The translations under genes and the position numbers were made by a program. Below the pieces are notes generated by a model, which did not search any database, was not told the DNA's origin, and saw only the letters and a program-made list of their open reading frames with translations. From Bombus terrestris (taxonomy: Eukaryota; Arthropoda; Insecta; Hymenoptera; Apidae): a stretch of DNA of 64,000 nt. The DNA is taken from contig NC_063274.1 in the NCBI RefSeq assembly GCF_910591885.1, positions 21,412,164 to 21,476,163 on the forward strand, written 5' to 3'. Positions 38,022-48,229 of this stretch are shown here, piece by piece (the stretch's first letter is position 1; each line of letters starts with the position of its first letter).

Positions 38022-39100
38022 TTTTTATTGCTGCATTTTATATGCTAGCATCTAAAGAAAGGAAAAAGAAAATCAGATCTGGTAGCCGCGTTAAGACAAC
38101 CAGGTATAAAAGAATATGATGACCAGAAGTTACTTCGATTGTTAGAAGTTTTTTACGACTTTCTAAAAGTCTGCTGCTATCGTTCATCAATATGCATAGT
38201 AAAATAAGAACGATAGATCGATACAGTTACCGGATCGTACCGCAGGAGGCATCTCTTCTTATTATTTGTTTAAGTCTGGTTCACAGGAAGCATCTCGTAA
38301 ATTTGATCCTGGTCGCTCTTTAAATAATCCTGTCGCTTTTGCACAATAAACAAAGTTGGTTGCGCCTCTGCATGAGGTACAGGATTTCGATCAGGTTGAA
38401 ATAGTAATCTATAAAAGCATCTTTAGAAAGACTGCTGGTCTGTTCTAGATCCAACGAATAGGGTGTCTGTGTGTTTCGACATTGTAAAAAATTGTTATAC
38501 GTTAACAGCTTCGAAGAAGAAAACTCCAAACTTTTAGCAGAGTAATGACGAAATAAAGTTTGTGACATGGCAGTGCATATGGAGTTTGTTGAAGAAGGAT
38601 ATGAGCTATAATGGAGGCAAGAAGAGGAAACAAATTGTTTATTACTAAGATAATCTATTAGTTATATTTACTGGTAAACTTTGATAGATTTTACTTTGTC
38701 TAATATCTTTCACGATAAGATAATGCGAATGAAATAACACATTCATAGTAAAATAATGAGAAAATAACTGCTATGAGAAGCACTCAATTTACATTTAAAC
38801 ATTAATATTTTAGTAATTAATAAACTTTGCTATTAGAATTTGCTCGCATATTTCAATTTCATTAAAAAGAAAAAAGGAAAAATGTTGAAAGTTTTGTGCT
38901 GTAATTTCGTAGCTCCATTTTCTTTCTTTATATAATTTTATTGTACGATCAGATACCCTTGAACGATTAATTTGATCGACATGTAAAAACCACCCTGTAT
39001 ATAGGAACGCAATGCGATCTATCCAAAGATGAACCTCTAAGGCCGAAAATGGGGCAAGGAATCGTTAAATTGGCTATCGTGGTGTCTGGACGTAAGATCA
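38022..39100. other. AT-rich non-coding stretch
   Basis: No gene supported. On the minus strand, the bases TATACAGGGTGG (ending near 38990 on the plus strand) resemble the start of insect DNA-transposon inverted repeats, but no partner was found. Confidence 0.35.
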
Positions 39101-39131
39101 TTAGAGATTCGGGCGGGCGAAGGGATTAGAG

Positions 39132-39428
39132 ATGAGTCTGGTAGATACGACGAATCCGGACCAACCTATACATCAACGTGGTGACCAATTAGAAGCGGCG
39201 TTTCTTCGTTTCGCGGACGACAAAGGTTGTCTAACGAAAAGAACTACCGAAAACGAGGAAGAGGTCCTCGGGGTAGAAGAAACCCAGATGAATTCTATTG
39301 TTGCGATGGGACAAAGGAGATCAAAGGGCGCTGATCGAAAAAGCGATCTCGTTCCGATCAAAGTTTTGGTACGAGGATTCGCGTACGAGATCGTTGATCC
39401 GTTACCCGTACCGATGCGAAAAGATTGA
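39132..39428 (+). CDS. Candidate small protein-coding frame, about 98 residues; function unknown
   Basis: Of all frames in the window this one looks most like protein. About two thirds of codons start with a purine, amino acids are balanced and charged (many D, E, K, R), and cysteine and aromatic residues are not over-represented. It starts at an ATG in good context (a purine at -3) with a stop about nine codons upstream, and ends at TGA. It has no signal peptide, membrane segment or named domain; residues 22-36 recall an EF-hand only vaguely. An AG at 39103-39104 just after that stop could be a 3' splice site. It could be a small gene, a single exon, or chance in a GC-richer patch. The minus-strand frame across the same bases is less protein-like. 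Confidence 0.25.
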   Translation: MSLVDTTNPDQPIHQRGDQLEAAFLRFADDKGCLTKRTTENEEEVLGVEETQMNSIVAMGQRRSKGADRKSDLVPIKVLVRGFAYEIVDPLPVPMRKD

Positions 39429-40775
39429 AATCCTTGTTTGACAATTGATATTTATAAAATGGTAGCAACTGCTTCTTTCTATTCGAACATGGACAAATAA
39501 ATTATATTAATAGATCATAACCATAGGTATTAGATTCTCTGATTGAATTTCCGGTAGTGAATAAATCTTATCACCGTCAAAATCGGTAACAAATCACGCA
39601 ACCCGATCGCACGGATTTTATGGATAACAATTAGGATCTAATATTCCAGCATATGATATCAGGGAGGAAACAATAGCTAAGCCCACATACTCGAGAAGAC
39701 GAAAGACAATAACACGTTATAGAGACAGTGAATCGACACCTGACACTTGTTACGTTGGCGGCGAGAAACAATAGAGTTTGAGTGTACCTTTACGAAGGAC
39801 AAGTATCAATGACGACTTATACTTGTCGATCACTTTTAAGGTCGAAGTTAACGTCAATCAGCTATTTGAGACGAGAAAGTGAAAAAAAATTGACGTGGAA
39901 TTAGCTGTACCATTCGATGTAAATTTAATGTCATTACTAGCACTAGGTGGAAAATCAAATGAATTTTGTTTGTGGCTGTAATAATCATTTCTATTTCAAT
40001 TCTGTTGAAACATTGCTTTTCCAACATATATGTTATCCATCGAAATATTCGAATTAAATGTTCTGGAATATTTGACAAAATCGAAGATTTATCATCTTTC
40101 TTTTGTTCATAGAATTAAAAACATTTAATCGTTATTTCCTAACAGTTTGTGTAACTTAACATTACTTAAAAAGTAAACAATATTCAAATATCTTGACATA
40201 TCTTGAAAAATGAGAAAATGTTAGATGTATCGTTCTAATTAATATTGAGGTTATTAGATGTATAAACAGAGAAACGCGTGGATAAATTGTAAGGTAGAAA
40301 ATATATTTTAATACAGAAGTGTAATTACAAGTAGGAATAAAATTTGAGCTTGTTCGGATCCGCACGCTAGCAGTGTTACCCTATAACTGAAAACCCCGAA
40401 GCCAACATCGCCTGTCTACAGTTTATGGTCTGCCTTCGTCCCAGTCTTTTGTCTATACGCTGTCGATGGCTTCAGTGCTTGAGAGAACTAAAAAGACCAG
40501 ACGTAAAGTTTTCTTACAAGTGGTGATCACTTCAACCCTCCCTAAAACTCTACATCCCTACAAACAATTATCTCTTAATATTTTTCTAACTTTTGTCATA
40601 AATATCTGAACCTTTTTATTTCTATTCTATCAATGCCTTCACAAATACATTTGCCAGCCGCCTTTCTCTTTTCCATTCAAATTAATTTATTACTAAAAAA
40701 CAAACTACGAGATGACTAAACAGATCATGTAGAGCTTTTTTTTTAGAAGTGACACCACTTCGACAATTAAGAAAT
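39429..40775. other. AT-rich non-coding stretch
   Basis: No gene, RNA or element supported. Confidence 0.45.
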
Positions 40776-41016
40776 TCAAAAATCATAATAATAGGAAACT
40801 ATCTGAACCGAAAAATGCGTTAAATCTCAAACCATCCATTCGTCTATCGAGATTCACAAGAGTCGATCTCTCGATTCGAGAATATTTCGATTCCAATATA
40901 GCAATCAACACTTGGAAAAATCACAATAATAAAAAACTACGTGAACCATATAATCTGATAGATTCCAAACAGTCCATTCATCCATCAAGACTCGCAAGAA
41001 TCAATCTCTCGATTTA
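40776..41016. repeat. Diverged tandem duplication, 138-bp period
   Basis: Bases 40776-40880 recur at 40914-41016 with nearly constant 138-bp spacing. AAAAATCAtAATAATA aligns with AAAAATCAcAATAATA, and TCTCTCGATT at the end of each unit is conserved. Identity is roughly three quarters by eye. The second copy ends next to a minus-strand CAG/GTAAAT junction at 41018/41017. Confidence 0.8.
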
Positions 41017-41480
41017 CCTGGAGAAAGGAATCTCCGGCGGAGTGAAACGTTGGCCGATTCCGTGACACGTTCGACCACAAAAACGTGCGAGCCAGAGCAT
41101 CATCCGTACGAGTGAATTCACCTGCGGGGCGAGACCGGTTGGACAGCGTGAGTTTTCCCTCGTGCGATGCGATGCTCGCGTCTAGCTGCGTGCACGCACT
41201 CCGCACTCGTGCCACGACGAAGCGCGTGCGCGCACAGTGCGCGTCAATGTGCGCGCAAATGTCTGTTCGCCAGTGTGCGGTCTACGGTGGCCTTGGCTCA
41301 ATGTCGCATACTTGGCGGGCTAGACCGCGACGCAACGTGCGCGTGTTGCACGCACCCTTCACACGCATTGACCTTTCGCGCGCGTGTGCACGTTGCCTTT
41401 TGTCGCGTGCGTAATAGCCGCGCGTTGGGATGCCACGTTGGTGCACTAGGGTCACGAGGTCAGTAAACACGCATCGAGCG
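41017..41480. other. Strongly CpG-rich island, possible promoter or first exon
   Basis: GCGC and CGTGCG words are dense from 41090 to 41440, in sharp contrast to the AT-rich flanks. Overlapping plus-strand frames of 99 and 109 codons read mainly as cysteine/alanine/arginine, as expected from CGTGC-type repeats, and are not credible proteins. On the plus strand a CGAG/GTCAGT word at about 41457 is a weak donor; on the minus strand CAG/GTAAAT at 41018/41017 follows a good pyrimidine tract. A CpG-rich promoter is the most attractive reading but no core motif proves it. Confidence 0.35.
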
Positions 41481-43319
41481 TCAAGCGTACTCGTCGAAGA
41501 AGCGCGTTCGAAGAAACATTCCTTCGTTTAGTTTCATTTTGGCGTGGGCCAAAGTCGATTGGCGCATTAGAGAATTGCGAAACGAACTGATTATCTTTTA
41601 TCGTTTTACTTTTTTAATGGATCTCTCGTTTTTTCGTTTTGCTATTACGGGAAATATTAAAAATGTGTGTTTTCATGTACAGGAAGAAGGCGTCGGGAAA
41701 TGTTAATTTAATTAATTTTATTTTGACCTGGGTTAGATCGATTGCCACGTAGTAGGATTGTAGTAGAGGTTTCCTTTGGATTTTTAAACACATTCCTTTG
41801 TTTCTTAAAAATTATACTTAATATATAAAATATATCAAAGAAGTGATATTTTCGTGTAAAGAAAATATTAGAAAGTGTATAGTCGTTCGTTTAAATTCAT
41901 TTTGGCGTGGTTTGGATCGAATAGTTCGTAAGAATTTCGCATGAAAAATGTCTTATATACATACGCAAAAAGTATGCCAAAAAGATACCGAATATGTTTA
42001 TATTTCATTGTCGATGGCGTTCAATAGGTTCGATTTATTATTTTGTGTTTCTCGAAATGTCTATTATTATTTCTAGCTAAAAAATTCCGTTTCTTAAACG
42101 TGATATATATTTCCTAGCTTTTGTTCTGTCATGCCTTTTATGGCGGCTAAATATTTGGCATTTTTTTATTGCACCGATTGAACCAGATATAAATCAGTTC
42201 GAGATGATTGCGATCTCGCCCCCTGCAACTATCAAATGATAGGCCTGGAAACGAGGCGTACGCGTGAAACGTCGACTTACAATTGCAGGTGAATGGAAAT
42301 GAAACTGGAGTAGGGATATTCGTACCTCTGCTATGAATGCAGACACGGAGAATTTTTTCTTAACTGTAGCAAACATGGTAACGTGTAAAGTTTCTAAAAA
42401 TAGTTTCACAGTCATTGAGTCACCATATATTGATTTCGAATCGAAATAATGTGAACACTCATTGGAGTTGTATTTACACTATGTATGAATTATGTATCGT
42501 ACACACATATGTAGATATATGTAGGATACTATTGATAATTAATTTGAGAACTAGGTCCATTTTCTCTAGGTTGGTCAGAAAGCTTCAAATTGAAATTTTC
42601 TTTAGCTCTTATCAATCTTGTTTCGGTATTTCAGATCTTACATCGCAATATCACTTTATCCTTAAACACAGACAAAAACGTTTTTAATATTCCGAAAGAA
42701 AACGTATACCAACAACGATTCTTTCATATTTTCCTCTAATACGACAAATATTCGTAACGAAAGCAAAACACGTTTAAATCGAAAATTATTCAACGAATCT
42801 AACAGGACTTTGATCGAGGATTTCTTAATGCGAAATTCTCAAGTATCAGAGGTTCTCGATTTTGTACACCAGCAAAATTCCAACCTGTGGAATTACGTCA
42901 CCTCGCTATGTACAACGAATCCCAAAACGTGAGAAACGCTATTGTCGGTAAACCATGTTAATCGACAAACGATATATCGTTCATAGTCTTCCACGTTTGT
43001 GTCTTTCTCTTTTGTCCTCACAATGACGACGATAGATTCGCAGGAAGCAGGGTACAAAATATAGTTGATCATTTTCGATCGCGAAACGATCTCAGCATTA
43101 TCCTCACTCGTGACAAGCCGCGAATGTGGCAATAATTCCGGCTGAACCCCAACTTCCCTCCTGACGGATGAACTGGTTCACTTGTCTTCGAGCTGTTGGG
43201 TGTTGTAACGGCTTCTCACGATCGTGGATCCGGAGCTCGAGGAATTTTAGTCGGGTTTACCGCTGGTTATGTTGGAAGGGAAAGGGAGAGTGGGAGTAAA
43301 GAGAAGGGACGTGGATTTA
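41481..43319. other. AT-rich non-coding stretch
   Basis: No gene supported. Moderately GC-richer near 43120-43310. Frames of 67-90 codons have no features. Confidence 0.4.
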
Positions 43320-43700
43320 GCAATGATTTTGGTTAGATTTATTTCGGATTGGCTTAGGTTTAGGATTATTAATTTCTCATATTTCATTTAGGCTACATTT
43401 GGATGTAGTTTAGTTTTGGCAATGGTTTCAGTTGCTTCGATTTTGATTTGAATTTGTGAGTATTTCAAGTGTATTAATTAATCAGCTTGGTTTTTGATTA
43501 TTGGTTTAGATTACATGATTTTGAATAGACTCGGGTAAATTTAGGTTTCACAGTGATTTTAGTTACGTTAATTTCAGATTGAGCTTGATATGGTTTTATC
43601 GAATTTTAATATTTCAAGCCAACTTGAGTTACATATGGATTAAATTTCGATACGGCAATAATTTTGATTATGTTAATGGTAATAATATCGTGTATGTACG
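43320..43700 (+). repeat. Worn tandem repeat, units of about 100-130 bp
   Basis: The unit start GCAATGATTTTGGTTA (or close variants) recurs at 43320, 43419, about 43549 and 43655. Between starts the order of words is kept: ATTTCGGATTG / ATTTCAGATTG, then CTTGG / CTTGAG, then ATTTCA, then ACATTTGGAT / ACATATGGAT. Divergence is high, so this is an old minisatellite-like array. Confidence 0.65.
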
Positions 43701-43980
43701 ATTCAATATTTCAAATCGTCATCTCTGGCGTCATTTCAGATAAAAGTAGTCCAAACCTGGAACAAGTAACCCACGCCCGGAATATAAGAGACCGTTTCTC
43801 CGACGATCGAGTTAACTTTCTTAGAACTAGGAAGCTTAGTGGAATCAGCGTGAGGTTAATTGAATAGAGAAAAGAAGGAACGAATGACGCGAGCGATGAC
43901 GCGAGTATCGACTTGCGTGAGAACAGCCTGACGAACGATTCGCATTAAACTGCCCACGCGATGCGTTTGTATTATCGCTT
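43701..43980. other. Non-coding stretch
   Basis: No gene supported. Composition shifts from AT-rich to CpG-rich toward the right. Confidence 0.35.
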
Positions 43981-43986
43981 CACTTA

Positions 43987-44301
43987 ATGCAGGTGCCGCG
44001 ACTTCCACCTGAGAACGAGAGATCTCGTGGAAAAACAGCTAGAATCCGGCGGAAGTTATGCAACCGAGCGCCGATCATCGAGAAGTTAAACGATGACGAG
44101 CGTGTACACCGCGTCGATTGGCGCCAGCGAAGTGAAAGTCGGTTTTACCATCCTTCTCTCGATTCTCCGGCTACCCCGTTTCTTTTTTTGCGTTCGCCAA
44201 CTGCGTGCGAACGAACGGTGCCGCGTAGGCTGACAATAGTTACGATGAAAGAGATAGGCTTCGCGAATGCACGGGAAACCTTCGAAAAGCGAAACAGGTA
44301 G
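43987..44301 (+). CDS. Possible exon, arginine-rich, unknown product
   Basis: An open frame of about 104 codons. A pyrimidine-leaning stretch ends in TTAATGCAG at 43992 (possible 3' splice site), and the frame closes at AAACAG/GTAGAA near 44298/44299 (possible 5' splice site), so both ends could be exon borders. The translation is rich in arginine and glutamate, with no recognised domain. Splice signals of this strength occur often by chance. Confidence 0.15.
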   Translation: MQVPRLPPENERSRGKTARIRRKLCNRAPIIEKLNDDERVHRVDWRQRSESRFYHPSLDSPATPFLFLRSPTACERTVPRRLTIVTMKEIGFANARETFEKRNR

Positions 44302-44339
44302 AACCGTTGTAAGGAAGTCCGGTGACAAGTATCGTGCTG

Positions 44340-45240
44340 TGTGAAAATTGGAGCGTGGTGTTTTTGTTCAACGTCGGCAGATAACTTACGAGATAGAAAC
44401 GGTTGGCAATATTGAGTGTAGGATGTAGGGACCGAATATGGTTAGAGTGACAAGAAGAATTTAGCGAGGTGCTGATTTTGTGATAGTGGGTGTTTCATTC
44501 TTGTAAAGAAATAAATGTCGTAATAAATCTTTGATCCTTGGATCGGAGATTTTATTCCATCTCGAATAGTCTTTTTTCTTATTTGTATATTTTATTTTCG
44601 TGTTTTATACTTTTGACGAAATGTATTGACAAATACCATGATGTAACTATCCACACTCGTAATATTTAGATTCTTACGTATTGTGGTTAGTATAATAAGG
44701 AATTACGTATGTCATACGAGTACCTCGAATCGTACTGAGAAACGATTTACTTCTTGCTCCCCCGAAAAAGATAGATTGCATATTTACTGAAAAGAAAGAA
44801 AAGTGGGAAAAACATAATTCTTGTTTTATAACTATAGAACCGGTATAACAGGATATTTTATTATGCAAAACTTGGATTCAGCAGGCCATAAAATAAAATT
44901 ATAACAATAATTTAGTAACGTATGTGTCATCCTCTATTTCCAATAAGTTTAACTGCTCGGTTTTGCATACTCCTAATCAGATCTTGCTGTATCGTATCCT
45001 GTACCCTGTATCTATATAAGGATCGAACGTTTTAGGATGATTTTACAGTTATCAGGTATAGCGTACATTTTAAACACGCGTGTAGTTTCGATTATTTCGT
45101 ACAGTTAACTGCTAAACATATTCAAGCCATACAAAAGTAGGCACTAATTTCTATGCTAAATAAATAAAAAGAATAAAATTTTAAGATAAAGTCTAGCTGC
45201 TACTGGCAATTCATCAACGTTATCTCCACTAATTCACTAA
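44340..45240. other. AT-rich non-coding stretch
   Basis: No gene supported. A TATATAAG word lies at 45013-45020 without an accompanying initiator that I would trust. Confidence 0.35.
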
Positions 45241-46450
45241 TCAAAAAGTACGCAGCTACTTAGGGCGATCGAGTGCCAAAGACATATCTCGTTTCGACCT
45301 CTCCCGGAACATCCCCGAGAGAAGATAAAGAATTACCATTCTATATCCATCAGACTTCGTTACAACACCAACAGCGTTACCTTGAGAGTAACATTATCTT
45401 GGCAAATTTATTGCCGTCCATAGCTAGTCGAGTCCTCTAATTAATTCATAGAACGCCAGAGAGCGAATTCCAAGTTTCCCAATATCCGCTGGAATGTTTC
45501 AACTTCGCTCAGTCAAAGCTTCTCTGTTCGAAATCACACAGTTGGAGGATGGTAAGTGAGTCGCGAGCCAGGTTGCACAACGTCTCTCTTTTCTGCCTCT
45601 TTCTCGCGCCATCCTCTTTTCTCTGTCATCCTAGCTCAAGTTTTTCTTCGTCTCGGATCGTCGCGAAGAAGACGACGACGAAGAAGAAGAACAAAAACAA
45701 GAACAAGAAAAAGAAAAAAGAAGAGGACGCTACGGGATGCAGCACTGCCGTCTAATGAATAGTTGGGTCAGACTGCCGGCTGGGTAAATGCTGAGAATTA
45801 ACCGCCTCCTTCTTGACATTTCGCTCGGAAGAGAATCTTCTCGAGCGTTGGCCAGCCACGGTCCAGACAAAGAGACACGCTCTCTTCTTCTCGCTTCTCT
45901 ATCACGAGCCATTAGATGGTGGACCGCGATAGCGGAGACAAAGTGTGCAGACCGAGTAGAAAATGGACGAAGGATTAGTTCAGGGACACGGCTAATTACC
46001 CAAAACTCTCCACCATATAATGGATGAAATTCGTGGCAATGTGCACGCGATACGCAGACTGGTTCCCTTAAAAGCGGTCTGCGTACCCCACGCTCGTGCT
46101 GCCCTCTAATTCGAGGAATTCTCGTTTGGAGAAAAGGAAAGCGGTGACCAAGTTGGCACGCTGCTAGCTTCGTAGCGGCGAGAAACCTTATCTTCTGCCG
46201 AGTTCGCCTTTCGGCTTTTCATGAGCTAGCAGGATGTCTGTTGTGCCGTGTTCGCGAAACTCAGCCGCCGTGATTTAATGCTATATTGAGACTTCGAATT
46301 AGCATAGTCGACCAAAGAGCAGAAAAAAATGAAAGAGCCGGGGCCAAACGCGATCGTGATCTAATGTCGTTGGCATTTCGCGCAGAAATTTGGTTTCATG
46401 ATCATTTTGGAGACGAGAAGGTGCCACAGAGGCGAGGTCGTTGATTTCAG
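45241..46450. other. CpG-rich region with a strong isolated donor at 45551/45552
   Basis: ATG/GTAAGTGAG at 45549-45560 is a near-consensus 5' splice site. About 40 bases upstream, TCAGTC (about 45510) resembles the insect initiator, so a short first exon ending at 45551 is conceivable. A GAC/GAA/AAC triplet and A-rich tract occupies 45666-45727 and produces long lysine/arginine-rich frames that should be ignored. Confidence 0.25.
45666..45727 (+). repeat. GAC/GAA/AAAG simple-sequence tract
   Basis: Triplet units pass from GACGACGACG through GAAGAAGAAG to AACAAGAAAAAG. It is low-complexity and explains the basic reading frames that overlap it. Confidence 0.9.
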
Positions 46451-46920
46451 CCAAAGTTTTTTTCTTCGGGGAATTTGAAGAAAAAACAAGAGACGCTTGT
46501 TGGATTAAGAGTCTTTTTGATGGAGGCGTTTAATGGACCTCGTTGTAGAGAACGTTTAACTAAACGTATCCTATGGCATACGTATACCGTTTAAGAGTTT
46601 CTTAGAATCTATGATTTCGCAAATTAATTCCTGACGTGAATTTTCTTCAAGTTTGATAGAAGTAATGTAATTGTGGGTATCTGATATTGCTGATTGTTTT
46701 TTAATTTGAATGTAATGTAATCTATGTAGTCAGTTTCATTACTTGTAATTGGCTTAAATGGCATGTTTACACACACATATATATCATCTCTTTGTAATAG
46801 GTGTATATGTAATATTATATCTGATACGTATTTAATATTTCGTATTATGCGGATAACTGTTCAAATTATTATATATAATTATACATTTTTTCATTGATAT
46901 CACGTAACGATCTATTAAAT
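46451..46920. other. AT-rich sequence leading into the candidate splice site
   Basis: No gene supported. Late in this stretch, from about 46890, branchpoint-like words (TCATTGATAT, TCTATTAAAT) precede the polypyrimidine tract at 46922-46943. Confidence 0.4.
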
Positions 46921-46950
46921 ATATTTTTTTCATTTTTGTTTCAGGTATGT
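46921..46950 (+). promoter_or_regulatory. Strong candidate recursive splice site (TTTCAG/GTATGT)
   Basis: A long pyrimidine tract (ATTTTTTTCATTTTTGTTTC) ends in AG at 46943-46944 and is followed at once by GTATGT at 46945-46950. GTATGT is a common insect donor variant. The combination fits the ratcheting-point motif known from long introns of Drosophila, where a zero-length exon regenerates a donor. If an exon does follow, it would read through to a stop at 47047-47049, giving only 34 codons. Confidence 0.45.
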
Positions 46951-47552
46951 CGAACAAAACAACTCGTAATCGACCCGAGGAAAAATTGGCATTGGATATA
47001 TAATTTAAACCACGTTATACAAACATTAGTAAATTTGGACTTTGTTTGAGATTCACAAGATAGTATGTATAAAATTGTCTGCAAAATACAGAACACTTTT
47101 TAACGTTAAACATAATGTTTATTAAAAGAGATTTAATTATTCCACCATTATTCATTCCATTCTTCATAAAATTAAGATTTAATAAAATAAAAAATTAAAT
47201 ACAATTCTTTTATACCAACAAACTGTTTACCCTATGTGTGCGCAAAATTTATTACAAAGAAATTATTACCAGAAACTATTTCATTAGAAAAATAATCATA
47301 AAGCTGATCATAGTATGCCAAAGCAAACTACATGTATTATTAAATAATGTTCCAATGCTTTAAAAATGCTATATCATATTTACGTTGTAAATTCTCGATA
47401 AATTTTTCTGCAAAGTTTCCAAACAACCCTGATACAACATAACAATACTAAGAGTCCGACGATTTATGGTCGGTAATGTACGTTATAATATTACGCTACT
47501 TTGTCCCAACGTTCGTTACGTTAAGCTATTTCAGCGGCCGCCTAATCGCGGT
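46951..47552. other. AT-rich non-coding stretch
   Basis: No gene supported. The frame from 46945 to 47049 is discussed under the rejected items. The remainder has no open frame of note. Confidence 0.4.
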
Positions 47553-47996
47553 CTAAGAGCTAAAAGAAACATCCTGTAAAACACTATACATATCTACTGT
47601 TATATACTGCCGTACCGCATACATACCTTGATACCAATTGACATTCCGCACCATGTTAATTATCCGTTGTATACGCAAAGTTACTACATTATTCAGGAGA
47701 TAAGAATATAGGTGTAAACGACTTGCGTATCGGAAGCCATAACTCGGCCAACATAGCCAGTCATAATCATTCGACTTGCAGCTGTGGCGAATTCCGCTCG
47801 AGATAGTGTCGCGAAAGCACGCGGATAATTCGTGCGTTGGACGATCGATAAAAATGAGAAAACGTCGATCGTAGCTTGGTCGGGTATTTTGAAGCAGGGA
47901 AAAGGCGGTCGTTACAATCAAATGGCGGGCCCTCGATCGATCAGTCGAATAACACAAACCGATACAGAGTAACGAAAAGAAACGCATCCCACACAC
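47553..47996 (-). CDS. Open frame of 147 codons with a signal-peptide-like start; doubtful
   Basis: The frame begins with a methionine-rich, hydrophobic stretch (residues 4-17, FFSLLCIGLC core) followed by a polar segment, which resembles a secretion signal. The rest is mixed, rich in tyrosine, arginine and serine, with six further cysteines and no recognised family. It lies in a CpG-rich section where long random frames are likely. There is no clear polyadenylation or splice signal that would favour it. Confidence 0.12.
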   Translation of the reverse strand: MCGMRFFSLLCIGLCYSTDRSRARHLIVTTAFSLLQNTRPSYDRRFLIFIDRPTHELSACFRDTISSGIRHSCKSNDYDWLCWPSYGFRYASRLHLYSYLLNNVVTLRIQRIINMVRNVNWYQGMYAVRQYITVDMYSVLQDVSFSS

Positions 47997-48011
47997 GCCG
48001 TGTGCCGTTAA

Positions 48012-48047
48012 CCTTCCCTTTTTCTTTTTCTTTTTTTTTTTTTTTTT
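48012..48047 (+). repeat. T/C-rich homopyrimidine run
   Basis: Thirty-six consecutive pyrimidines ending in a run of 17 thymines. No AG suitable for a 3' splice site lies close downstream, so it is best read as simple sequence. Confidence 0.9.
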
Positions 48048-48229
48048 AATTCGAATAAAGACTTCGTGTTACGCCGACCGACGTTTTGCAATTCCAGCCG
48101 ACTCCCCGTGGTCGAATCGATCGGGTGAAAGCGCCGGTTTCTTGCTGGATAATTCGATCGACGCTCGTTTATGATGGAGTTAACGACGAGGAGGGTATGG
48201 AGCACATGCTCTGTGTTCCATTTGGGAAT

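Noticed and set aside
38970..39000. CCACCCTGTATA, resembling an insect DNA-transposon end
   Set aside because: No inverted partner or internal element sequence was found within several kilobases.
41085..41466. Overlapping 99- and 109-codon frames in the CpG island
   Set aside because: Cysteine/alanine/arginine-rich translations come from CGTGC-type words in two frames at once.
45549..45762. Two lysine/arginine-rich frames
   Set aside because: Produced by a GAC/GAA/AAAG simple-sequence tract.
46945..47049. A 34-codon frame after the strong acceptor whose start (CRTKQLVIDPRKNWHWI) recalls the first conserved block of TGF-beta ligands
   Set aside because: The resemblance covers only about 15 residues. 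No later cysteine-knot residues follow and the frame stops at once. The recursive splice-site reading explains the strong acceptor without a coding exon. A protein search of this segment would settle it.
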